From Phyllobacterium chamaecytisi (GTDB lineage: Bacteria; Pseudomonadota; Alphaproteobacteria; Rhizobiales; Rhizobiaceae): a stretch of DNA of 64,000 nt. The position numbers and the translations under genes were made by a program. Positions 30,567-42,217 of this stretch are shown here, one piece after another (the stretch's first letter is position 1; each line of letters starts with the position of its first letter). The stretch spans positions 186,001 to 250,000 of the forward strand of contig NZ_JAIQWW010000007.1 of the NCBI RefSeq assembly GCF_020164455.1, written 5' to 3'. The notes beneath the pieces are model-generated. The model ran no database searches and had not been told where the DNA came from. It saw nothing but the letters and a program-made list of their open reading frames with translations.

Positions 30567-31690
30567 GGACGCACTCCTTTTTTGAAATCTTCAATCCGTT
30601 GACCGGACGCAATAGCTTCTGCGAGGTCCGCAAGCAACCTTGTGGCTTGCGGTTTGCCGGTGGTGCGGGCTTTTTCCGCAATAAATGCCAGACGGGTGGG
30701 TTCGTTCATCGCACTTGTCAGGATGGACGCAATGCGCTCCGGGGAAAGCTCGGACTGTTTGATAACGTTAGCTCCGCCCGCAGCCTGGAGTGCCGCTGCA
30801 TTTGCCGCCTGATCATGATCGAGGGCATGCGGGAACGGCACAAGAATGGCTGGCCGGCCGATGGCGGCTATCTCGGAAACTGTGGAAGCGCCCGAACGCG
30901 AAAGAACGAAATGGGATTCGGCGATGCGATGCGGCATATCGAGAAAGAATGGCGCAACCTCTGCCTTGATGCCGAGCGATTCGTAAGCGGAGCGGACATA
31001 TGACTCGTCTTCCGAGCGCGCCTGCTGCGTCACAACAAGGCGCGCGCGATCTTCCGGCGCCAGCAGCTTGATGGCAGCGGGCACGACAGTGGAAAAGTAC
31101 TGCGCGCCCTGACTGCCGCCAAACACCAGAAAATGGAAAGGCTGGTGCGCTTGCGAGGCCTTATAAGGCTTGCCCACTTCTGCCAAGACTGCCGGGCGCA
31201 CTGGATTTCCGGTGGCGATTGTCTTTTGCGCAAACGGACCACTCGCATCTGAAAGGAAGCCGCCAGCGATTGCATTGACGCGAGACGCCAGCGCCTTGTT
31301 GGCGCGTCCCATCACCGCATTCTGCTCATGGATGAGCGTCGGTATTTTCATGCCGCTCGCTGCATATAGCGGTGGCAGTGTGGGATAGCCGCCAAATCCG
31401 GCAACCAGCTTCGGCCGAAACGTTCGGAAAAACCTGCGGGAATCGAGATTGCCAAGCCAAAGTGTCCAGAAGGTCTTTGCCAAGGCAACCGGATTGCGCC
31501 CAGAAATAGTGGCGGATCTGACGACATGTATCTGCTCGGCGGGAAATGCGCCCGTGAAGCGTTGTGCACGTTCGTCGGTCGCCAGATGGATATCCCACCC
31601 ACGCTCTATCAATTCATGTGCAAGTGCTTCAGCCGGGAACAGATGCCCGCCTGTACCCCCGGCAGCGAGAAAAATAACCCCCTTGGACAT
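30563..31690 (-). CDS. murG: Undecaprenyldiphospho-muramoylpentapeptide GlcNAc transferase
   Basis: A 375-residue GT-B glycosyltransferase that converts lipid I to lipid II on the inner face of the membrane. The N-terminal [18 protein letters not shown] motif (about residues 11-28) binds the acceptor. Donor-site residues lie in the C-terminal domain: [17 protein letters not shown] (about 190-206) and [20 protein letters not shown] (about 255-274). Follows ftsW by three bases and overlaps murC. Confidence 0.97.
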   Translation of the reverse strand: MSKGVIFLAAGGTGGHLFPAEALAHELIERGWDIHLATDERAQRFTGAFPAEQIHVVRSATISGRNPVALAKTFWTLWLGNLDSRRFFRTFRPKLVAGFGGYPTLPPLYAASGMKIPTLIHEQNAVMGRANKALASRVNAIAGGFLSDASGPFAQKTIATGNPVRPAVLAEVGKPYKASQAHQPFHFLVFGGSQGAQYFSTVVPAAIKLLAPEDRARLVVTQQARSEDESYVRSAYESLGIKAEVAPFFLDMPHRIAESHFVLSRSGASTVSEIAAIGRPAILVPFPHALDHDQAANAAALQAAGGANVIKQSELSPERIASILTSAMNEPTRLAFIAEKARTTGKPQATRLLADLAEAIASGQRIEDFKKGVRP

Positions 31691-31693
31691 CGA

Positions 31694-32851
31694 TCAGGTG
31701 CTACCTAACATCGAATGCATTTTCGAATTTGCCAATGTTGCGGAACGCCGTGCCTCTGGCCGCCGGCGTGTCAGCGCGAGCAAAAGCCCTGTCGAAATTG
31801 CTACCGCGATCAGTGATGAACCACCGTAGGAGATGAATGGCAGCGTCATGCCCTTCGCGGGCATCAGGTGCAGGTTGACCGACATGTTGATGATCGACTG
31901 GAACCCAAACAGGATCACCAGACCCGACACGGCAAGGCGGGTGAAATCATCGCGTTCTTTCAGGGCGATCGACAGGCCACGGATAACGATGAATCCGAAG
32001 ATCAGCACTATCAACAGGCAGAGGGCGATACCGTATTCTTCTGCCGTCACGGAGAATATGAAGTCGGTGTGGCTGTCAGGAATGATGCGCTTGATGGTGC
32101 CCTCGCCTGGACCCTGGCCAAACCAGCCACCGCGAACGATCGCCTCACGCCCCGCATCGACCTGGAAAGTATCGCCTTCGCCAGTCAGAAACCGGTCGAT
32201 ACGGCCGGCAACGTGCGGAAAGACCGTATAGGCACCGAAGAACCCGCCAACTGCCAGGACACCCAGGAGAATAATCCAGAACCATGGAACACCGGCCATG
32301 AAGAACATCGCGCCCCAGGTAACGGCTGTCAGGATGGTTTGGCCAAGATCGGGTTGTGCAACCAGCAATGCCGCAACCACCGCAAATAGCACCATGGCGA
32401 AGAAGTTGCCGGGAATGTCCTTGCGGCGCTCGTTTTCGGCAAACAGCCACGCGCAGATGATGACGAAGGCGGGCTTCATGAATTCGGAGGGCTGAATGGA
32501 TATGCCGGCAAGCGAGACCCAACGCCGGGCGCCCTTGACCTCAATACCGAAGAATAGGGCACCAACCATCGCGACGAGGGAAATACCGAGCATGATCATG
32601 GCAAAGCGCCGGATTGTTTTTGGCGCCATGAAGGAGACTGCGAACATCACCATGACCGCCGGCACCATGAACAGCGCCTGCCGCTTGACGAAGTGAAAGC
32701 TGTCGAGGCCGATACGCTCGGCTACTGCGGGGCTGGCCGCGAACGATAGCAAAATACCAAGCCCCATAAGCGCCAGGCAGGCGGCCAGAAGAAACCGATC
32801 GATTGTCCACCACCAATCGGCAACAGGACCACGGTCAACACGACTAACCAT
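31694..32851 (-). CDS. ftsW: Septal peptidoglycan polymerase FtsW
   Basis: A 385-residue SEDS-family membrane protein with about ten membrane segments, which polymerises lipid II at the septum with FtsI. Seen: the first segments near FLLAACLALMGLGILLSFAA, the family block ARRWVSLAGISIQPSEFMKP (about residues 115-134), the loop GWFGQGPGEGTIKRIIPDSHTDF in two parts, and the C-terminal HLMPAKGMTLPFISYGGSSL (about 330-349). The start overlaps the murD stop by one base. Confidence 0.95.
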   Translation of the reverse strand: MVSRVDRGPVADWWWTIDRFLLAACLALMGLGILLSFAASPAVAERIGLDSFHFVKRQALFMVPAVMVMFAVSFMAPKTIRRFAMIMLGISLVAMVGALFFGIEVKGARRWVSLAGISIQPSEFMKPAFVIICAWLFAENERRKDIPGNFFAMVLFAVVAALLVAQPDLGQTILTAVTWGAMFFMAGVPWFWIILLGVLAVGGFFGAYTVFPHVAGRIDRFLTGEGDTFQVDAGREAIVRGGWFGQGPGEGTIKRIIPDSHTDFIFSVTAEEYGIALCLLIVLIFGFIVIRGLSIALKERDDFTRLAVSGLVILFGFQSIINMSVNLHLMPAKGMTLPFISYGGSSLIAVAISTGLLLALTRRRPEARRSATLANSKMHSMLGST

Positions 32852-34254
32852 TAGCTTCTAGCTCCCATGATTGGTGCTGCGCCCTCAAGCGCAAGGACGG
32901 CCGAGCGGAATGCGTCGCCGCGTTTTTCAAAATTCTGAAATTGGTCGAAACTGGCACAGGCCGGCGACAGCAGCACCACGGATTCGCTCGAACCGTCCGT
33001 GGCTGCATCGCGCGCGGCATGATCCACAGCAGCACTGATTGTGCCGGATATTTCGAATGGTGCAGCGTCGCCCAGCGTTGCCGCAAATTGCGGCGCCGCC
33101 TCACCGATCAGATAGGCCTTGGCAATGCGCGGGAAAAAACCGGATAGCGAAGCGATACCGCCTTCCTTGGGCAAGCCTCCAGCGATCCAGTAAATACGCG
33201 GAAACGATGACAAAGCGGGCGCAGCAGCTTCCGCGTTTGTTGCCTTGGAATCGTTGACGAACAAGGTTCTCCCGAGCCGTGCGACTTGTTCCATGCGGTG
33301 TGCGAGACCTGGAAACGTTTTCAGCCCCGCATTGATTTCTTCAGTCGAGAGGCCGACTGCACTGCAGGCGGCGAAGGCGGCGAGCGCATTTTGCGCATTG
33401 TGTTCGCCGCGCAGCGAGCCGATGCCCGCGAGCGATGCAACAACTGTTTCGTCGCCCTTTCTGGCAAAGATCAGTTCGGGACCGTTGGCGAAATACCCAT
33501 CACGAACGGCTAAGCGTTTTGAAATGCGAATGACGGGTTTACCTGTCCGCTCCAGCCGGTCGGCGATTGCCGCTGAAAAGCTGTCATCGACGCCGACGAT
33601 TGCGATGTCGCTACCGGCAACCAGACGTTCCTTGATGTCAGCATAATGCTGCATCGTACCGTGGCGATCGAGGTGGTCCGGCGTCAGATTGAGCAGGATA
33701 CCTGCGGTCGGATTGAGCGAAGGCGCGAGATCGATCTGGTAGGAAGAGCATTCGACGACATAAAAACGTTCGTCCGCCGGCGGCTCCAAGGTCATGACTG
33801 CCGTGCCGATATTGCCGCCAAGCTGCATGTCGCGACCGGAACTCTTGATGAGATGAGCGATCAGCGCAGTTGTGGTCGACTTGCCGTTGGTACCGGTAAT
33901 AGCAATGAAGGGGCTCTGCTTGTGAGCCAGGTTGCGCTCGCGCACGAAAAGCTCGATATCACCGATGATCTCGACGGCTGCCACCCTTGCGAGATCCACC
34001 GTCCAGTGTGGCCGCGGGTGAGTGAGTGGCACGCCGGGTGACAACACGAATGAGGAGAACTGCTTCCAATCGACCTGACGAAGATCGGCTGTCTCGATTC
34101 CTGCGCTTTGCGCGCGTGCCACACTCTCGGGATTATCGTCCCAGGCAACAACCTTGGCTCCGCCCGCGACGATCGCCTGCGCCGTCGCAATGCCCGAACC
34201 GCCGAGCCCGAAGAGCGCGACGATCTTGTCCTTCATGGAATGGGCAGCGATCAT
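32851..34254 (-). CDS. murD: UDP-N-acetylmuramoyl-L-alanine--D-glutamate ligase
   Basis: A 467-residue Mur ligase adding D-Glu. The N-terminal domain begins [18 protein letters not shown]. The P-loop is [19 protein letters not shown] (about residues 118-136). The carbamylated-lysine and metal region is near [25 protein letters not shown], read in pieces. The C-terminal domain holds [13 protein letters not shown] (about 320-332) and [14 protein letters not shown]. An ATG seven codons in ([10 protein letters not shown]) is an alternative start. Confidence 0.96.
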   Translation of the reverse strand: MIAAHSMKDKIVALFGLGGSGIATAQAIVAGGAKVVAWDDNPESVARAQSAGIETADLRQVDWKQFSSFVLSPGVPLTHPRPHWTVDLARVAAVEIIGDIELFVRERNLAHKQSPFIAITGTNGKSTTTALIAHLIKSSGRDMQLGGNIGTAVMTLEPPADERFYVVECSSYQIDLAPSLNPTAGILLNLTPDHLDRHGTMQHYADIKERLVAGSDIAIVGVDDSFSAAIADRLERTGKPVIRISKRLAVRDGYFANGPELIFARKGDETVVASLAGIGSLRGEHNAQNALAAFAACSAVGLSTEEINAGLKTFPGLAHRMEQVARLGRTLFVNDSKATNAEAAAPALSSFPRIYWIAGGLPKEGGIASLSGFFPRIAKAYLIGEAAPQFAATLGDAAPFEISGTISAAVDHAARDAATDGSSESVVLLSPACASFDQFQNFEKRGDAFRSAVLALEGAAPIMGARS

Positions 34255-34262
34255 GCAAGAAC

Positions 34263-35345
34263 CTATCTCAGCTTAAGTGTTGAGAGGCCGATCAGTGCGA
34301 GGATCACGGCAATGATCCAGAAGCGGATCACGACCTGGCTCTCGGTCCAGCCCTTCTTTTCGAAATGGTGGTGAATTGGCGCCATCAGGAAGACGCGCTT
34401 GCCCGTCATCTTGAACGATGCCACCTGGATGATCACCGACATTGCCTCCATGACGAACACGCCGCCGATGATGGCGAGGACGATCTCATGTTTTGTAGCG
34501 ACGGCAACTGCACCGATGAGGCCGCCAAGCGCAAGCGAGCCAGTATCGCCCATGAAAATGGCGGCGGGAGGCGCATTGAACCAAAGAAACCCTAACCCAG
34601 CGCCGATGACCGACCCGAGCACAACGGCCAGTTCACCCGTGCCTGGCGTAAAGTGAATCTGCAGATAATCGGCAAAAATCGCGTTGCCTGCGAGATAGGC
34701 GATGACGCCGAACGAAGCCGCCGCGATCATCACCGGCACTGTTGCTAAGCCATCCAGACCGTCGGTAAAATTCACCGCATTGCCTGCGCCTACCATGACG
34801 AAGGCAGCAAATGGAATGAAGAATATGCCAAGATTGAGGATGAGTTCCTTGGCAAACGGGAATGTCAGCGAGGACGAAAACGGCTCCTGCCCCGCCCGCA
34901 TGATGGCAAGGCCGGCTATGGCAGCAACAAGGAATTCGATGCCGAGGCGTGCACGCGCAGAAAAGCCCTTGAACGACTGTTTGCTGACCTTGAGATAGTC
35001 ATCGTAAAAGCCGATCGCTCCAAAGAACAATGCGACCAGAAGAACAATCCAGACATAGACGTTCGACCAATTTGCCCAAAGCAAAGAAGAAAGGACGATG
35101 CCGGTCATAATCATGAGGCCGCCCATCGTCGGCGTTCCGGCCTTTTTGAAATGGGTTTGCGGACCATCGGCGCGGATCGGCTGGCCACGTCCCTGCCGAA
35201 TGCGCAGCGAGTCGATAATGCGCGGGCCAAACAGGAAAACAATCAGCGCTGATGTGATCAGCGCTCCGCCGGTTCTGAACGTGATATAGCGGAACACGTT
35301 TAGAAACTGGATATGTTCCGCCAGCCCGGCGAGATAGTACAACAT
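34263..35345 (-). CDS. mraY: Phospho-N-acetylmuramoyl-pentapeptide transferase
   Basis: A 360-residue polytopic membrane enzyme with about ten segments that transfers phospho-MurNAc-pentapeptide to undecaprenyl phosphate, forming lipid I. The catalytic aspartates are visible: [15 protein letters not shown] (about residues 114-128) and [15 protein letters not shown] (about 190-204). The substrate motif [11 protein letters not shown] lies near residue 72, and the late [13 protein letters not shown] triple-His loop near residue 320. Normal length. Confidence 0.97.
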   Translation of the reverse strand: MLYYLAGLAEHIQFLNVFRYITFRTGGALITSALIVFLFGPRIIDSLRIRQGRGQPIRADGPQTHFKKAGTPTMGGLMIMTGIVLSSLLWANWSNVYVWIVLLVALFFGAIGFYDDYLKVSKQSFKGFSARARLGIEFLVAAIAGLAIMRAGQEPFSSSLTFPFAKELILNLGIFFIPFAAFVMVGAGNAVNFTDGLDGLATVPVMIAAASFGVIAYLAGNAIFADYLQIHFTPGTGELAVVLGSVIGAGLGFLWFNAPPAAIFMGDTGSLALGGLIGAVAVATKHEIVLAIIGGVFVMEAMSVIIQVASFKMTGKRVFLMAPIHHHFEKKGWTESQVVIRFWIIAVILALIGLSTLKLR

Positions 35346-35369
35346 ACGTTAATTCCCCATACACGCAGG

Positions 35370-36803
35370 CTATTCGGCAGGACCGAGCGGCTCTACGGTG
35401 TTGTATTTTTGCAGGAGCGTTTTCACGATCTGCGCGAAGCCGGTCCCCTTGGATGACTTGACCATGATCACGTCACCGGCTCTGATGGTGTTCAGCAATT
35501 GCGGTTGCAATTCGTCTACGGTCTGCCTGTATTCGGCATGAAATTCAACCGGCATGGCCGATTTCAGCGCAGCCATCTCCGGTCCGCCGAGAAAAACCAT
35601 ATTGATTGGATTGGCCAGGATCACCGAAGACAACTCGGCGTGAAGCTTCGGTGCCTGCTTGCCCAATTCCAGCATGTCGCCAAGAACCGCGATGCGGCGG
35701 CCCTTACCATGAGGCGTTGCGGCCGCCAAAAGCTCGATTGCCGCGCGCATCGATGCGGGATTGGCGTTATAGCTCTCATCAATCAATGTGAACGTTCCGT
35801 TGGCGATCTCAAGGAGATGACGTGCGCCGCGTCCGCTCTCCGGTCGCAAGGACGCGAGCGCCAGCGTTACCTTGGTCATATCCGCCCCCGTCAGGTGCGC
35901 GGCGCCAAGGACTGCAAGTACGTTCTGGACCATATGCCTGCCAGGAGCACCGATTTTGACGACCGCTTCCTCGCCCGCAAGACGCGCCGTCAAACAGGAA
36001 CATTCGTCGTGGAGTTTAAGCTTCATCAGGCGGTAGTCGGCACGCGCATTCTCGCCAAAGCTCTTGATGTGCTCGATACCTGTATCATGCGCGAGCTTTT
36101 CCAAAAGTTTGAAGTGCTTGTCATCGCGGTTGAGCAACGCATAGCCACCCGGGACAACTCCTTCGAAAATCTCGGCCTTGGCGATAGCGATTTCCTGTAA
36201 ATTTTTGAAGTGCCCGAGATGTGCAGCAGCGATCAAAGTAATCAACGCGACATGCGGGCGAACCATTTTGACGAGCGGGCGTATTTCATCGGCATGGTTC
36301 ATGCCGATTTCAAAGATACCATAATCACTGTCCGCCGGCATACGCGCGAGCGTGAGCGGTACGCCCCAGTGATTGTTGAAGGATGCTACGGAAGCATGCA
36401 CTTTTCCGGCTTGTGCAAGAACATGCCGCAGTGCCTCTTTGGTGGTTGTCTTGCCGACCGATCCTGTGACGGCAACGATCTGCGCATGCGAGCGTTCCCG
36501 CGATGCAATGCTCAGCCGGGTCAACGCCGCCAGCACATCGTCAACGACGATCATCGGCGCTTTCAGTTTGCCGAGCGCCGGCAGTTTTGCTTCGGCGACC
36601 ACGAGGAGTGCAGCGCCAGCCGCAACAGCGGCCGTTGCGTAGTCATGGCCATCGAGAGCATCACCCTTGATGGCAAAGAACGCTTCACCAGATTGCAAGG
36701 TGCGCGTATCGATGGAAATTCCGGTGATCCCTTCAGGCAATTTGCCGACGGGCCTTCCATTCATCGCTTCGACCATCGCATCGGAAGTCCAGAGCAGGCT
36801 CAT
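35370..36803 (-). CDS. murF: UDP-N-acetylmuramoyl-tripeptide--D-alanyl-D-alanine ligase
   Basis: A 477-residue Mur ligase that adds D-Ala-D-Ala, the product of ddl in this cluster. The N-terminal domain has [24 protein letters not shown] (about residues 28-50, read in two parts). The P-loop is [18 protein letters not shown] (about 112-129). The C-terminal part has [17 protein letters not shown] and [13 protein letters not shown] (about 345-380). The start overlaps the murE stop by four bases. Confidence 0.97.
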   Translation of the reverse strand: MSLLWTSDAMVEAMNGRPVGKLPEGITGISIDTRTLQSGEAFFAIKGDALDGHDYATAAVAAGAALLVVAEAKLPALGKLKAPMIVVDDVLAALTRLSIASRERSHAQIVAVTGSVGKTTTKEALRHVLAQAGKVHASVASFNNHWGVPLTLARMPADSDYGIFEIGMNHADEIRPLVKMVRPHVALITLIAAAHLGHFKNLQEIAIAKAEIFEGVVPGGYALLNRDDKHFKLLEKLAHDTGIEHIKSFGENARADYRLMKLKLHDECSCLTARLAGEEAVVKIGAPGRHMVQNVLAVLGAAHLTGADMTKVTLALASLRPESGRGARHLLEIANGTFTLIDESYNANPASMRAAIELLAAATPHGKGRRIAVLGDMLELGKQAPKLHAELSSVILANPINMVFLGGPEMAALKSAMPVEFHAEYRQTVDELQPQLLNTIRAGDVIMVKSSKGTGFAQIVKTLLQKYNTVEPLGPAE

Positions 36804-38269
36804 GCGCCCTTCTCCCGCGCCAGCCGGTCTTTAAGCGCCTGGGCAACTTCGACGTGGTCGGAAAACGGGAGCACAACATCGCCGATGGTCTGGCCTTCTT
36901 CGTGCCCCTTGCCCGCAACGATCAGCGTGTCGCCAGTCTTCATCATGGCGACGGCTTCCTGGATCGCCTCGCGGCGGTCTGCGATTTCGCGGGCACCGGG
37001 AGCCGCGGCGAGAATTTCGGAACGGATGGTGGCAGGAACTTCGGAACGTGGGTTGTCATCGGTCACGATGACCACATCCGCAAGGCGCGTTGCGATTTCG
37101 CCCATCATCGGGCGCTTGCCCTTGTCCCGATCACCGCCGCATCCGAAAACCACGATAACACGGCCCGTCGTGAACGGCCGAACTGACGTCAGCACATTTT
37201 CGAGCGCGTCGGGCTTATGGGCATAATCGACATAGGCAGGAGCGCCATCTTCGGTCGCACCAACAAGATCGAGCCGCCCCGGCGCACCCTTCAACCGCTC
37301 AAGCCCGCGCATGGCAGCTGCGGCAGGGACACCAGTGGCAATCGCGAGGCCTGCTGCGACCAGACCATTGGCCACCTGGAAATCACCAGCGAGCAGTAGC
37401 GTAATCTCAAAGATCTCACCGGCGATGTGCACTTCAACGTGCTGGCGGAACCGCTCGTGCTCGACCCGCTTCAAGGTGATGAAATCGCCCTTACGGCCAA
37501 CGGTCAAAACCGTACAACCAGCCTTCTCTGCCGCGGCGATAGTGGGTTTGGAGAACGGATCGTCTGCGAAGATGATTGCCGGTGCGCCCTTGGGCAGAAG
37601 CTCTGTGAATAGCCGCAGCTTCGCTGCATGATACTCCTCGACGGTCGCATGATAATCCATGTGATCGTGGCCGAGATTGGTAAAAGCTCCTGCCAAAAGC
37701 CGGACGCCGTCGAGCCGGCGCTGGTCGAGACCATGAGAGGAGGCCTCCATCGCCGCGTGGGTTACGCCCTCTTCCACCAATTCGCGCAGTAATTTATGCA
37801 GTTCGACCGGATCTGGTGTCGTCAGCGAACCATAATCATCGCGCTTCGGTGAGACGACGCCAGTGGTTCCGATGCTTGCCGAAGCAAAGCCCGCCTGCGC
37901 CCATATCTGACGCGTGAATGACGCGACGGAGGTTTTGCCACTGGTGCCGGTAATGGCAACCATGACGTCCGGCTGGAGTTTGTAAAAGCTGGAGGCAGCC
38001 AGTGCCAATGTCCTGCGTGGATCATCGACATAAATGATGGGTACGGAGACATTGCCAAGCTTTGCTCCGCGCGACGTCACGATCACGACGGCACCGCGCG
38101 CCACCGCATCGGCAGCATAGGCAACGCCATCGGCCTTCGAGCCCTTCAATGCAGCAAACAGAAATCCACGCTCGACCTGACGGGAGTCCGACGTCAGGCC
38201 ACGAATTGTCTTCTCTCCGAGTTCAGAGATAGCCAAGGCTGGTATGCCGTTCAGATCTTTCAGTTTCAT
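36800..38269 (-). CDS. murE: UDP-MurNAc-L-Ala-D-Glu--2,6-diaminopimelate ligase
   Basis: A 489-residue Mur ligase. The N-terminal domain contains [20 protein letters not shown]. The P-loop is [19 protein letters not shown] (about residues 108-126). The DNPRSE motif in [12 protein letters not shown] (about 408) is the signature of enzymes that add meso-diaminopimelate rather than lysine. This is expected for a Gram-negative wall. It lies 68 bases after ftsI, with a stem-loop between. Confidence 0.97.
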   Translation of the reverse strand: MKLKDLNGIPALAISELGEKTIRGLTSDSRQVERGFLFAALKGSKADGVAYAADAVARGAVVIVTSRGAKLGNVSVPIIYVDDPRRTLALAASSFYKLQPDVMVAITGTSGKTSVASFTRQIWAQAGFASASIGTTGVVSPKRDDYGSLTTPDPVELHKLLRELVEEGVTHAAMEASSHGLDQRRLDGVRLLAGAFTNLGHDHMDYHATVEEYHAAKLRLFTELLPKGAPAIIFADDPFSKPTIAAAEKAGCTVLTVGRKGDFITLKRVEHERFRQHVEVHIAGEIFEITLLLAGDFQVANGLVAAGLAIATGVPAAAAMRGLERLKGAPGRLDLVGATEDGAPAYVDYAHKPDALENVLTSVRPFTTGRVIVVFGCGGDRDKGKRPMMGEIATRLADVVIVTDDNPRSEVPATIRSEILAAAPGAREIADRREAIQEAVAMMKTGDTLIVAGKGHEEGQTIGDVVLPFSDHVEVAQALKDRLAREKGA

Positions 38270-38306
38270 GGCCGGACTGGACCCATCTTCACTTTAAAAA
38301 CCATCG

Positions 38307-38333
38307 AAAACGCGACGATATGATTCGCGTTTT
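38307..38333. other. Stem-loop between ftsI and murE
   Basis: AAAACGCGA (38307-38315) and TCGCGTTTT (38325-38333) form a perfect 9-bp stem with a 9-base loop. It begins 5 bases after the ftsI stop. It is the only hairpin seen in the otherwise tightly packed dcw string, and could attenuate transcription or mark an mRNA processing site. Confidence 0.45.
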
Positions 38334-38337
38334 ACCG

Positions 38338-40077
38338 TTATTGATCAAAATTAACCATCAATGGAGCGGATTCTTGTTCTTCGCGGAAATCAGGCTGAAC
38401 CCCGAGGAATGATGCCGATCTGCGAATGATATCTGCAACCATTGGTGCTGCGTTAAAACCTGCCGTAGCGCCGACCTTGCCAATCTCCGCCTTGGGTTCG
38501 TCGATAATTGTCAGAACCACATATTCCGGCTTGTCGATCGGAAAGGCTGCTACAAAGGCGTTGAAGCGTACGTCGCTAGAGTAGCGGCCATTGATCACTT
38601 TTTCCGCAGTACCAGTCTTGCCACCAACGCGATACCCGGGAACCGATGCCCGGTTACCGGAACCACCAGAGCCTTTCTCAGCGTTCAGGCGATAAAGATA
38701 GCGCATATCCTCGCTGGTCTTTTCGCTCACTACCTGTTTTGCGACCTTGTTTGCATCTTCGATCGTGCGGGGCAGGAAAGTAGGTTCAATGAGCTTGCCG
38801 CCATTCATCAAGGCGGCTGCACCAACCGCCGTCTGCAATGGTGTCGTTGCCATGCCGTGACCGAAGGCGATCGTAATGGAGTGCACCTTCTTCCAGACCT
38901 TCGGCTCCATTGGCCGGGCGACTTCGGGTAATTCCGTCTGCATTCGATCAAGCAGTCCCATGCGATGCAGGAAGGCACGGTGTCCTTCAATGCCAACAAC
39001 GTCCGCTTCCTTGGCCGAACCGATGTTAGAGGAGTAGATGAACACTTCCGGCATAGTCAGGATGCGATTTTTCCCATGGAAATCGCGGATCGTCTGTCGA
39101 CCAATGGTAATAGGGCGTCTCGCATCGAAGGTACTCTGCAAATTGACCTTGCCGGAATCGAGCGCCATCGCAGTCGTAAAACTCTTGATGGTGGAACCCA
39201 TTTCGTATGTACCGGCGGACATGCGATTGAGGTGGTCTTTATCCAGCGCATTGAACGGATTGTTCGGATCGAAATCCGGCGCCGAAGCCATCGCAAGCAC
39301 TTCGCCGGTATGCACATTGATCACCACTGCGCCGGCCGCAATCGCCCGGTATTTTTGCATCGCATTGACGACCACATCGCGCACGACATGTTGGACACGC
39401 AGATCGATCGACAATTTCACCGGCTCAAGCGAGCGACTGTCGGCAAGACCGACATCGCGCAGGTCGGACAGACCCTGTTCGTCGATGTATTTCTCCATGC
39501 CGGCAATACCCTGATTGTCGATATTGACGAGACCAAGGATATGCGAAGCGGTGGGACCGCCCGGATAGAAACGGGATTTCTCCGTGCGGAAGCCAATGCC
39601 CGGAATTCCCAGCGCCATGATCTGGCTTTTCTGCTGCGGTGTCAGCCCGCGCTTGAGCCAGGCAAAACCCGTCCCGCTCTTGAGGCGGCTATAGGTCTGT
39701 TCGAAGTTGAGATCCGGCAGAACCGTCGAAAGCAATTCGATGGCTTCATCGGGATCGACGATCTTGCGCGGCTCGGCATAAAGCGAGGCGGTCTTGATAT
39801 CGGTGGCCAAGACTTCACCATTGCGATCGAGAATATCAGGACGCGATGCAAGCACCGCCCCGGTCGGGCCATTATAGCCCGTCGTGTCTTCCTGCATCCC
39901 GTAATAGACCAAGCGTCCGCCGATAATCCCGTATATGCCGACGAAACAAGCTATTGCCATGACAACGCGATTGCGGGCGCGATTGCCCGATTTTTTCTTT
40001 TTGGCGTCCAGCGCGAAAACAGGCGCAATGCCCGTCACCAATTCAGCTTTCTTCCGCTTGATCCAGATCGCAGCCAT
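38338..40077 (-). CDS. ftsI: Septal penicillin-binding protein 3 (FtsI)
   Basis: A 579-residue class B transpeptidase that cross-links septal peptidoglycan. A cytoplasmic basic tail precedes one membrane segment (VVMAIACFVGIYGIIGGRLVYY in pieces, about residues 38-60). The PBP dimerisation domain follows (RPDILDRNGEVLATDIKTASLY region). The transpeptidase active site is in YEMGSTIKSFTTAMAL (Ser-x-x-Lys form STIK, about 290). The SxN is in IYSSNIGSAKEA, and the KTG triad is in VGGKTGTAEKVING (about 475). The ATG at 40077 overlaps the ftsL stop by one base. Confidence 0.96.
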   Translation of the reverse strand: MAAIWIKRKKAELVTGIAPVFALDAKKKKSGNRARNRVVMAIACFVGIYGIIGGRLVYYGMQEDTTGYNGPTGAVLASRPDILDRNGEVLATDIKTASLYAEPRKIVDPDEAIELLSTVLPDLNFEQTYSRLKSGTGFAWLKRGLTPQQKSQIMALGIPGIGFRTEKSRFYPGGPTASHILGLVNIDNQGIAGMEKYIDEQGLSDLRDVGLADSRSLEPVKLSIDLRVQHVVRDVVVNAMQKYRAIAAGAVVINVHTGEVLAMASAPDFDPNNPFNALDKDHLNRMSAGTYEMGSTIKSFTTAMALDSGKVNLQSTFDARRPITIGRQTIRDFHGKNRILTMPEVFIYSSNIGSAKEADVVGIEGHRAFLHRMGLLDRMQTELPEVARPMEPKVWKKVHSITIAFGHGMATTPLQTAVGAAALMNGGKLIEPTFLPRTIEDANKVAKQVVSEKTSEDMRYLYRLNAEKGSGGSGNRASVPGYRVGGKTGTAEKVINGRYSSDVRFNAFVAAFPIDKPEYVVLTIIDEPKAEIGKVGATAGFNAAPMVADIIRRSASFLGVQPDFREEQESAPLMVNFDQ

Positions 40078-40535
40078 CAATAGAGCCCCGCTGCCTTTGG
40101 CGCTGCAATCGGAACAATTCGCTTGGGCGGCTTGGGCGCCGCCTTCGGTTTGTTGATGCTGCCGGTCATGGTTGTGTCTGGTTTGATTTTCTCACCGGCA
40201 TCTGCCTCGGTGATAATGTTCGCAACGTCATCCAAATCTTGCGAGACAGGTTTGGGCTGCGGCAATTCATCGATGTTGATGATCTGTTGCGCTTCCACCT
40301 GCTGCAGATCGAGTTGACCTTGAAACGTCTCAACCAGCTTTTGCAGACGGTTCGGCTGGGTCAGCAGGCTCCAATCAGCCTTGAGCAGATCGATCGTATC
40401 CCGTTCATCCGTAATCATGCGCTGGAGCCGGGTAACTTGCGTCATCTGGTTTTCAGCATCGTGCTTGATCTTGTAGGTCACGGCGGCCGCCAGGATCATC
40501 AGCCCGATCAATATGATGTCGAAGGTACGCAGCAC
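40077..40535 (-). CDS. ftsL: Cell division protein FtsL-like
   Basis: A 152-residue bitopic protein. One membrane segment lies near the N terminus (FDIILIGLMILAAAVTYKI, residues 5-23), followed by a leucine-rich coiled coil (VTRLQRMITDERDTIDLLKAD) and a Pro/Lys-rich tail. FtsL sequences are poorly conserved; the call rests on topology, size and the invariable position between rsmH and ftsI. It should form the FtsQLB complex in the divisome. Confidence 0.88.
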   Translation of the reverse strand: MLRTFDIILIGLMILAAAVTYKIKHDAENQMTQVTRLQRMITDERDTIDLLKADWSLLTQPNRLQKLVETFQGQLDLQQVEAQQIINIDELPQPKPVSQDLDDVANIITEADAGEKIKPDTTMTGSINKPKAAPKPPKRIVPIAAPKAAGLY

Positions 40536-40538
40536 GGA

Positions 40539-41567
40539 TTAGCCCCCCATTCTTTTATCAAAGAGAGATTGGGTTTCATGGAACACTGGAAGATTCGGCA
40601 AGCCATAGATCGAATGATCCTCGGCCAGCGGCGGATTGTCTGTGCGGATACCGGCGCGCAATTTCGCCGAGCGGGCTCGCGGATTGCGAAGAGCCTCTGC
40701 CTCGCTCGGTGCTACGATGCCCTTGCCGACCGGGGTGAAGCTTGCCAGGCGCTGTTCGAGTTGCGGCAGATGACGCGAGCCGCCGCCAGTCCCTGAGCGA
40801 TCGGAAAAGAAGCGCTTGACGATACGGTCTTCGAGCGAATGGAACGTGACGACGACAAGCCGCCCGCCCGGCTTCAGCACACGTTCAGCGGCATGCAACG
40901 CCCGTACGAGTTCGCCCAATTCATCGTTGACGAAAATGCGCAGGGCCTGGAACACCCGCGTCGCCGGATGGATCGGCACTTTCGGGTTTCTGCCGACAAG
41001 TGCCTCTATGGCATTGGCAAGGTCGCGCGTGCGGGTGAACGGTTCGGTCGCCCGGCGCTTGTCGATCATACGGGCGATGCGCCCGGCATGGCGCTCCTCC
41101 CCGAGAAAATTGAAGATACGCGCCAGATCACCGATTTTCAGGCGATTGACGACGTCGGCAGCACTCGGACCGGTACTCGACATACGCATGTCGAGCGGGC
41201 CATCTTTCTGGAACGAAAAGCCCCGCTCGGCCTCATCGATCTGCATGGACGAAACACCGATATCGAGAACAACGCCATCGGGTGCACCGAGTAACGCGAC
41301 CTGATCCAGCGTCGAAAAAGCACCCTGCACCAGGGTCAATCGTCCGGCATATTCCTTTTCCATAGCACGGCCGGCCTGGATAGCCGACGGGTCACGATCG
41401 ATGGCCATGACGGAAGCACCTGTCTCCAGGATGCGTTTGGTGTAGCCGCCAGCGCCAAATGTGCCATCGATGATCAGCTGCCCCTTTTCTGGATGGAGCG
41501 CCGCAACGACTTCATCGAGCAGGACCGGAATATGACGGCCATCGCCCGCATCTGGCGAACCCGCCAT
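40539..41567 (-). CDS. rsmH: 16S rRNA (cytosine1402-N4)-methyltransferase RsmH (MraW)
   Basis: A 342-residue methyltransferase that modifies C1402 of 16S rRNA. The start of the family is clear: [15 protein letters not shown] at about residue 12, then [19 protein letters not shown] (SAM motif I) and [17 protein letters not shown]-like [14 protein letters not shown] follows near 128 and [16 protein letters not shown] near 265. The ATG at 41567 overlaps the mraZ stop by one base. The open frame extends 220 codons further upstream, but that is an out-of-frame overlap of mraZ, not protein. Confidence 0.95.
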   Translation of the reverse strand: MAGSPDAGDGRHIPVLLDEVVAALHPEKGQLIIDGTFGAGGYTKRILETGASVMAIDRDPSAIQAGRAMEKEYAGRLTLVQGAFSTLDQVALLGAPDGVVLDIGVSSMQIDEAERGFSFQKDGPLDMRMSSTGPSAADVVNRLKIGDLARIFNFLGEERHAGRIARMIDKRRATEPFTRTRDLANAIEALVGRNPKVPIHPATRVFQALRIFVNDELGELVRALHAAERVLKPGGRLVVVTFHSLEDRIVKRFFSDRSGTGGGSRHLPQLEQRLASFTPVGKGIVAPSEAEALRNPRARSAKLRAGIRTDNPPLAEDHSIYGLPNLPVFHETQSLFDKRMGG

Positions 41568-42025
41568 CAGCTTTTCCCCGCGGTCAGATTTTCCTGACGG
41601 CGCTTTTCCGCCAGTCGCTGCCGGACCTTTGCCCGATGCGCCTCGAACCGGTCCGGGTGCCACATCTGAAAATGCGTGTTGGCGCCCGCAAAGGTCACAT
41701 CCGATGAAATGCCCGTATGCTCGCGCATGAAATCCGTAACCGTTATCCGCCCATCCCCGTCCAGCTTCAGGAAACCGCCATCCGCGTGAAGATAAAACGA
41801 CATGTCGTCCGCCGTCTCCGCGAACGGATCCTCGCTGTCCAGATGGTTGTCGAAGCGCGTCAAGAGCTCCGGGCCGCCCGCATCGAGCGCAGGCAGATGC
41901 AGAGAACGCAGGGCGTAGAGTTCCGTGTGTCCGGCCGCCTGGATGATCGAACGAAAATGCGCCGGGACGGACACCCGCCCCTTCACATCGATCCTGTTCG
42001 TCACATGTCCGAGGAACCGGTTCAA
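41567..42025 (-). CDS. mraZ: Transcriptional regulator MraZ
   Basis: A 152-residue AbrB-fold DNA-binding protein, the first gene of the dcw cluster. Each MraZ repeat is recognisable: [21 protein letters not shown] in the first half (residues 4-24) and [17 protein letters not shown] in the second (about 95-111). In E. coli MraZ represses its own operon by binding phased TGGG repeats. Such repeats lie over the promoter here (42227-42270). The predicted 5' leader is about 185 bases long. Confidence 0.95.
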   Translation of the reverse strand: MNRFLGHVTNRIDVKGRVSVPAHFRSIIQAAGHTELYALRSLHLPALDAGGPELLTRFDNHLDSEDPFAETADDMSFYLHADGGFLKLDGDGRITVTDFMREHTGISSDVTFAGANTHFQMWHPDRFEAHRAKVRQRLAEKRRQENLTAGKS

Positions 42026-42217
42026 AACGCAACACCGCCGTTTCCGCCCCCAGGGCTTCGATCATCTCTACCTCTGCCTCACCCTTCGATCGCTTCGAAG
42101 CGCGAGCCCCACCAATAGAAGTCCAAGCACCGGCAAACTGAGCCGAACGCCAGCCTTGGCATGCCAAATCGTATTTCGGGAAACACCGTGTCGACTGAAC
42201 GCTACTGATGAAATCAA

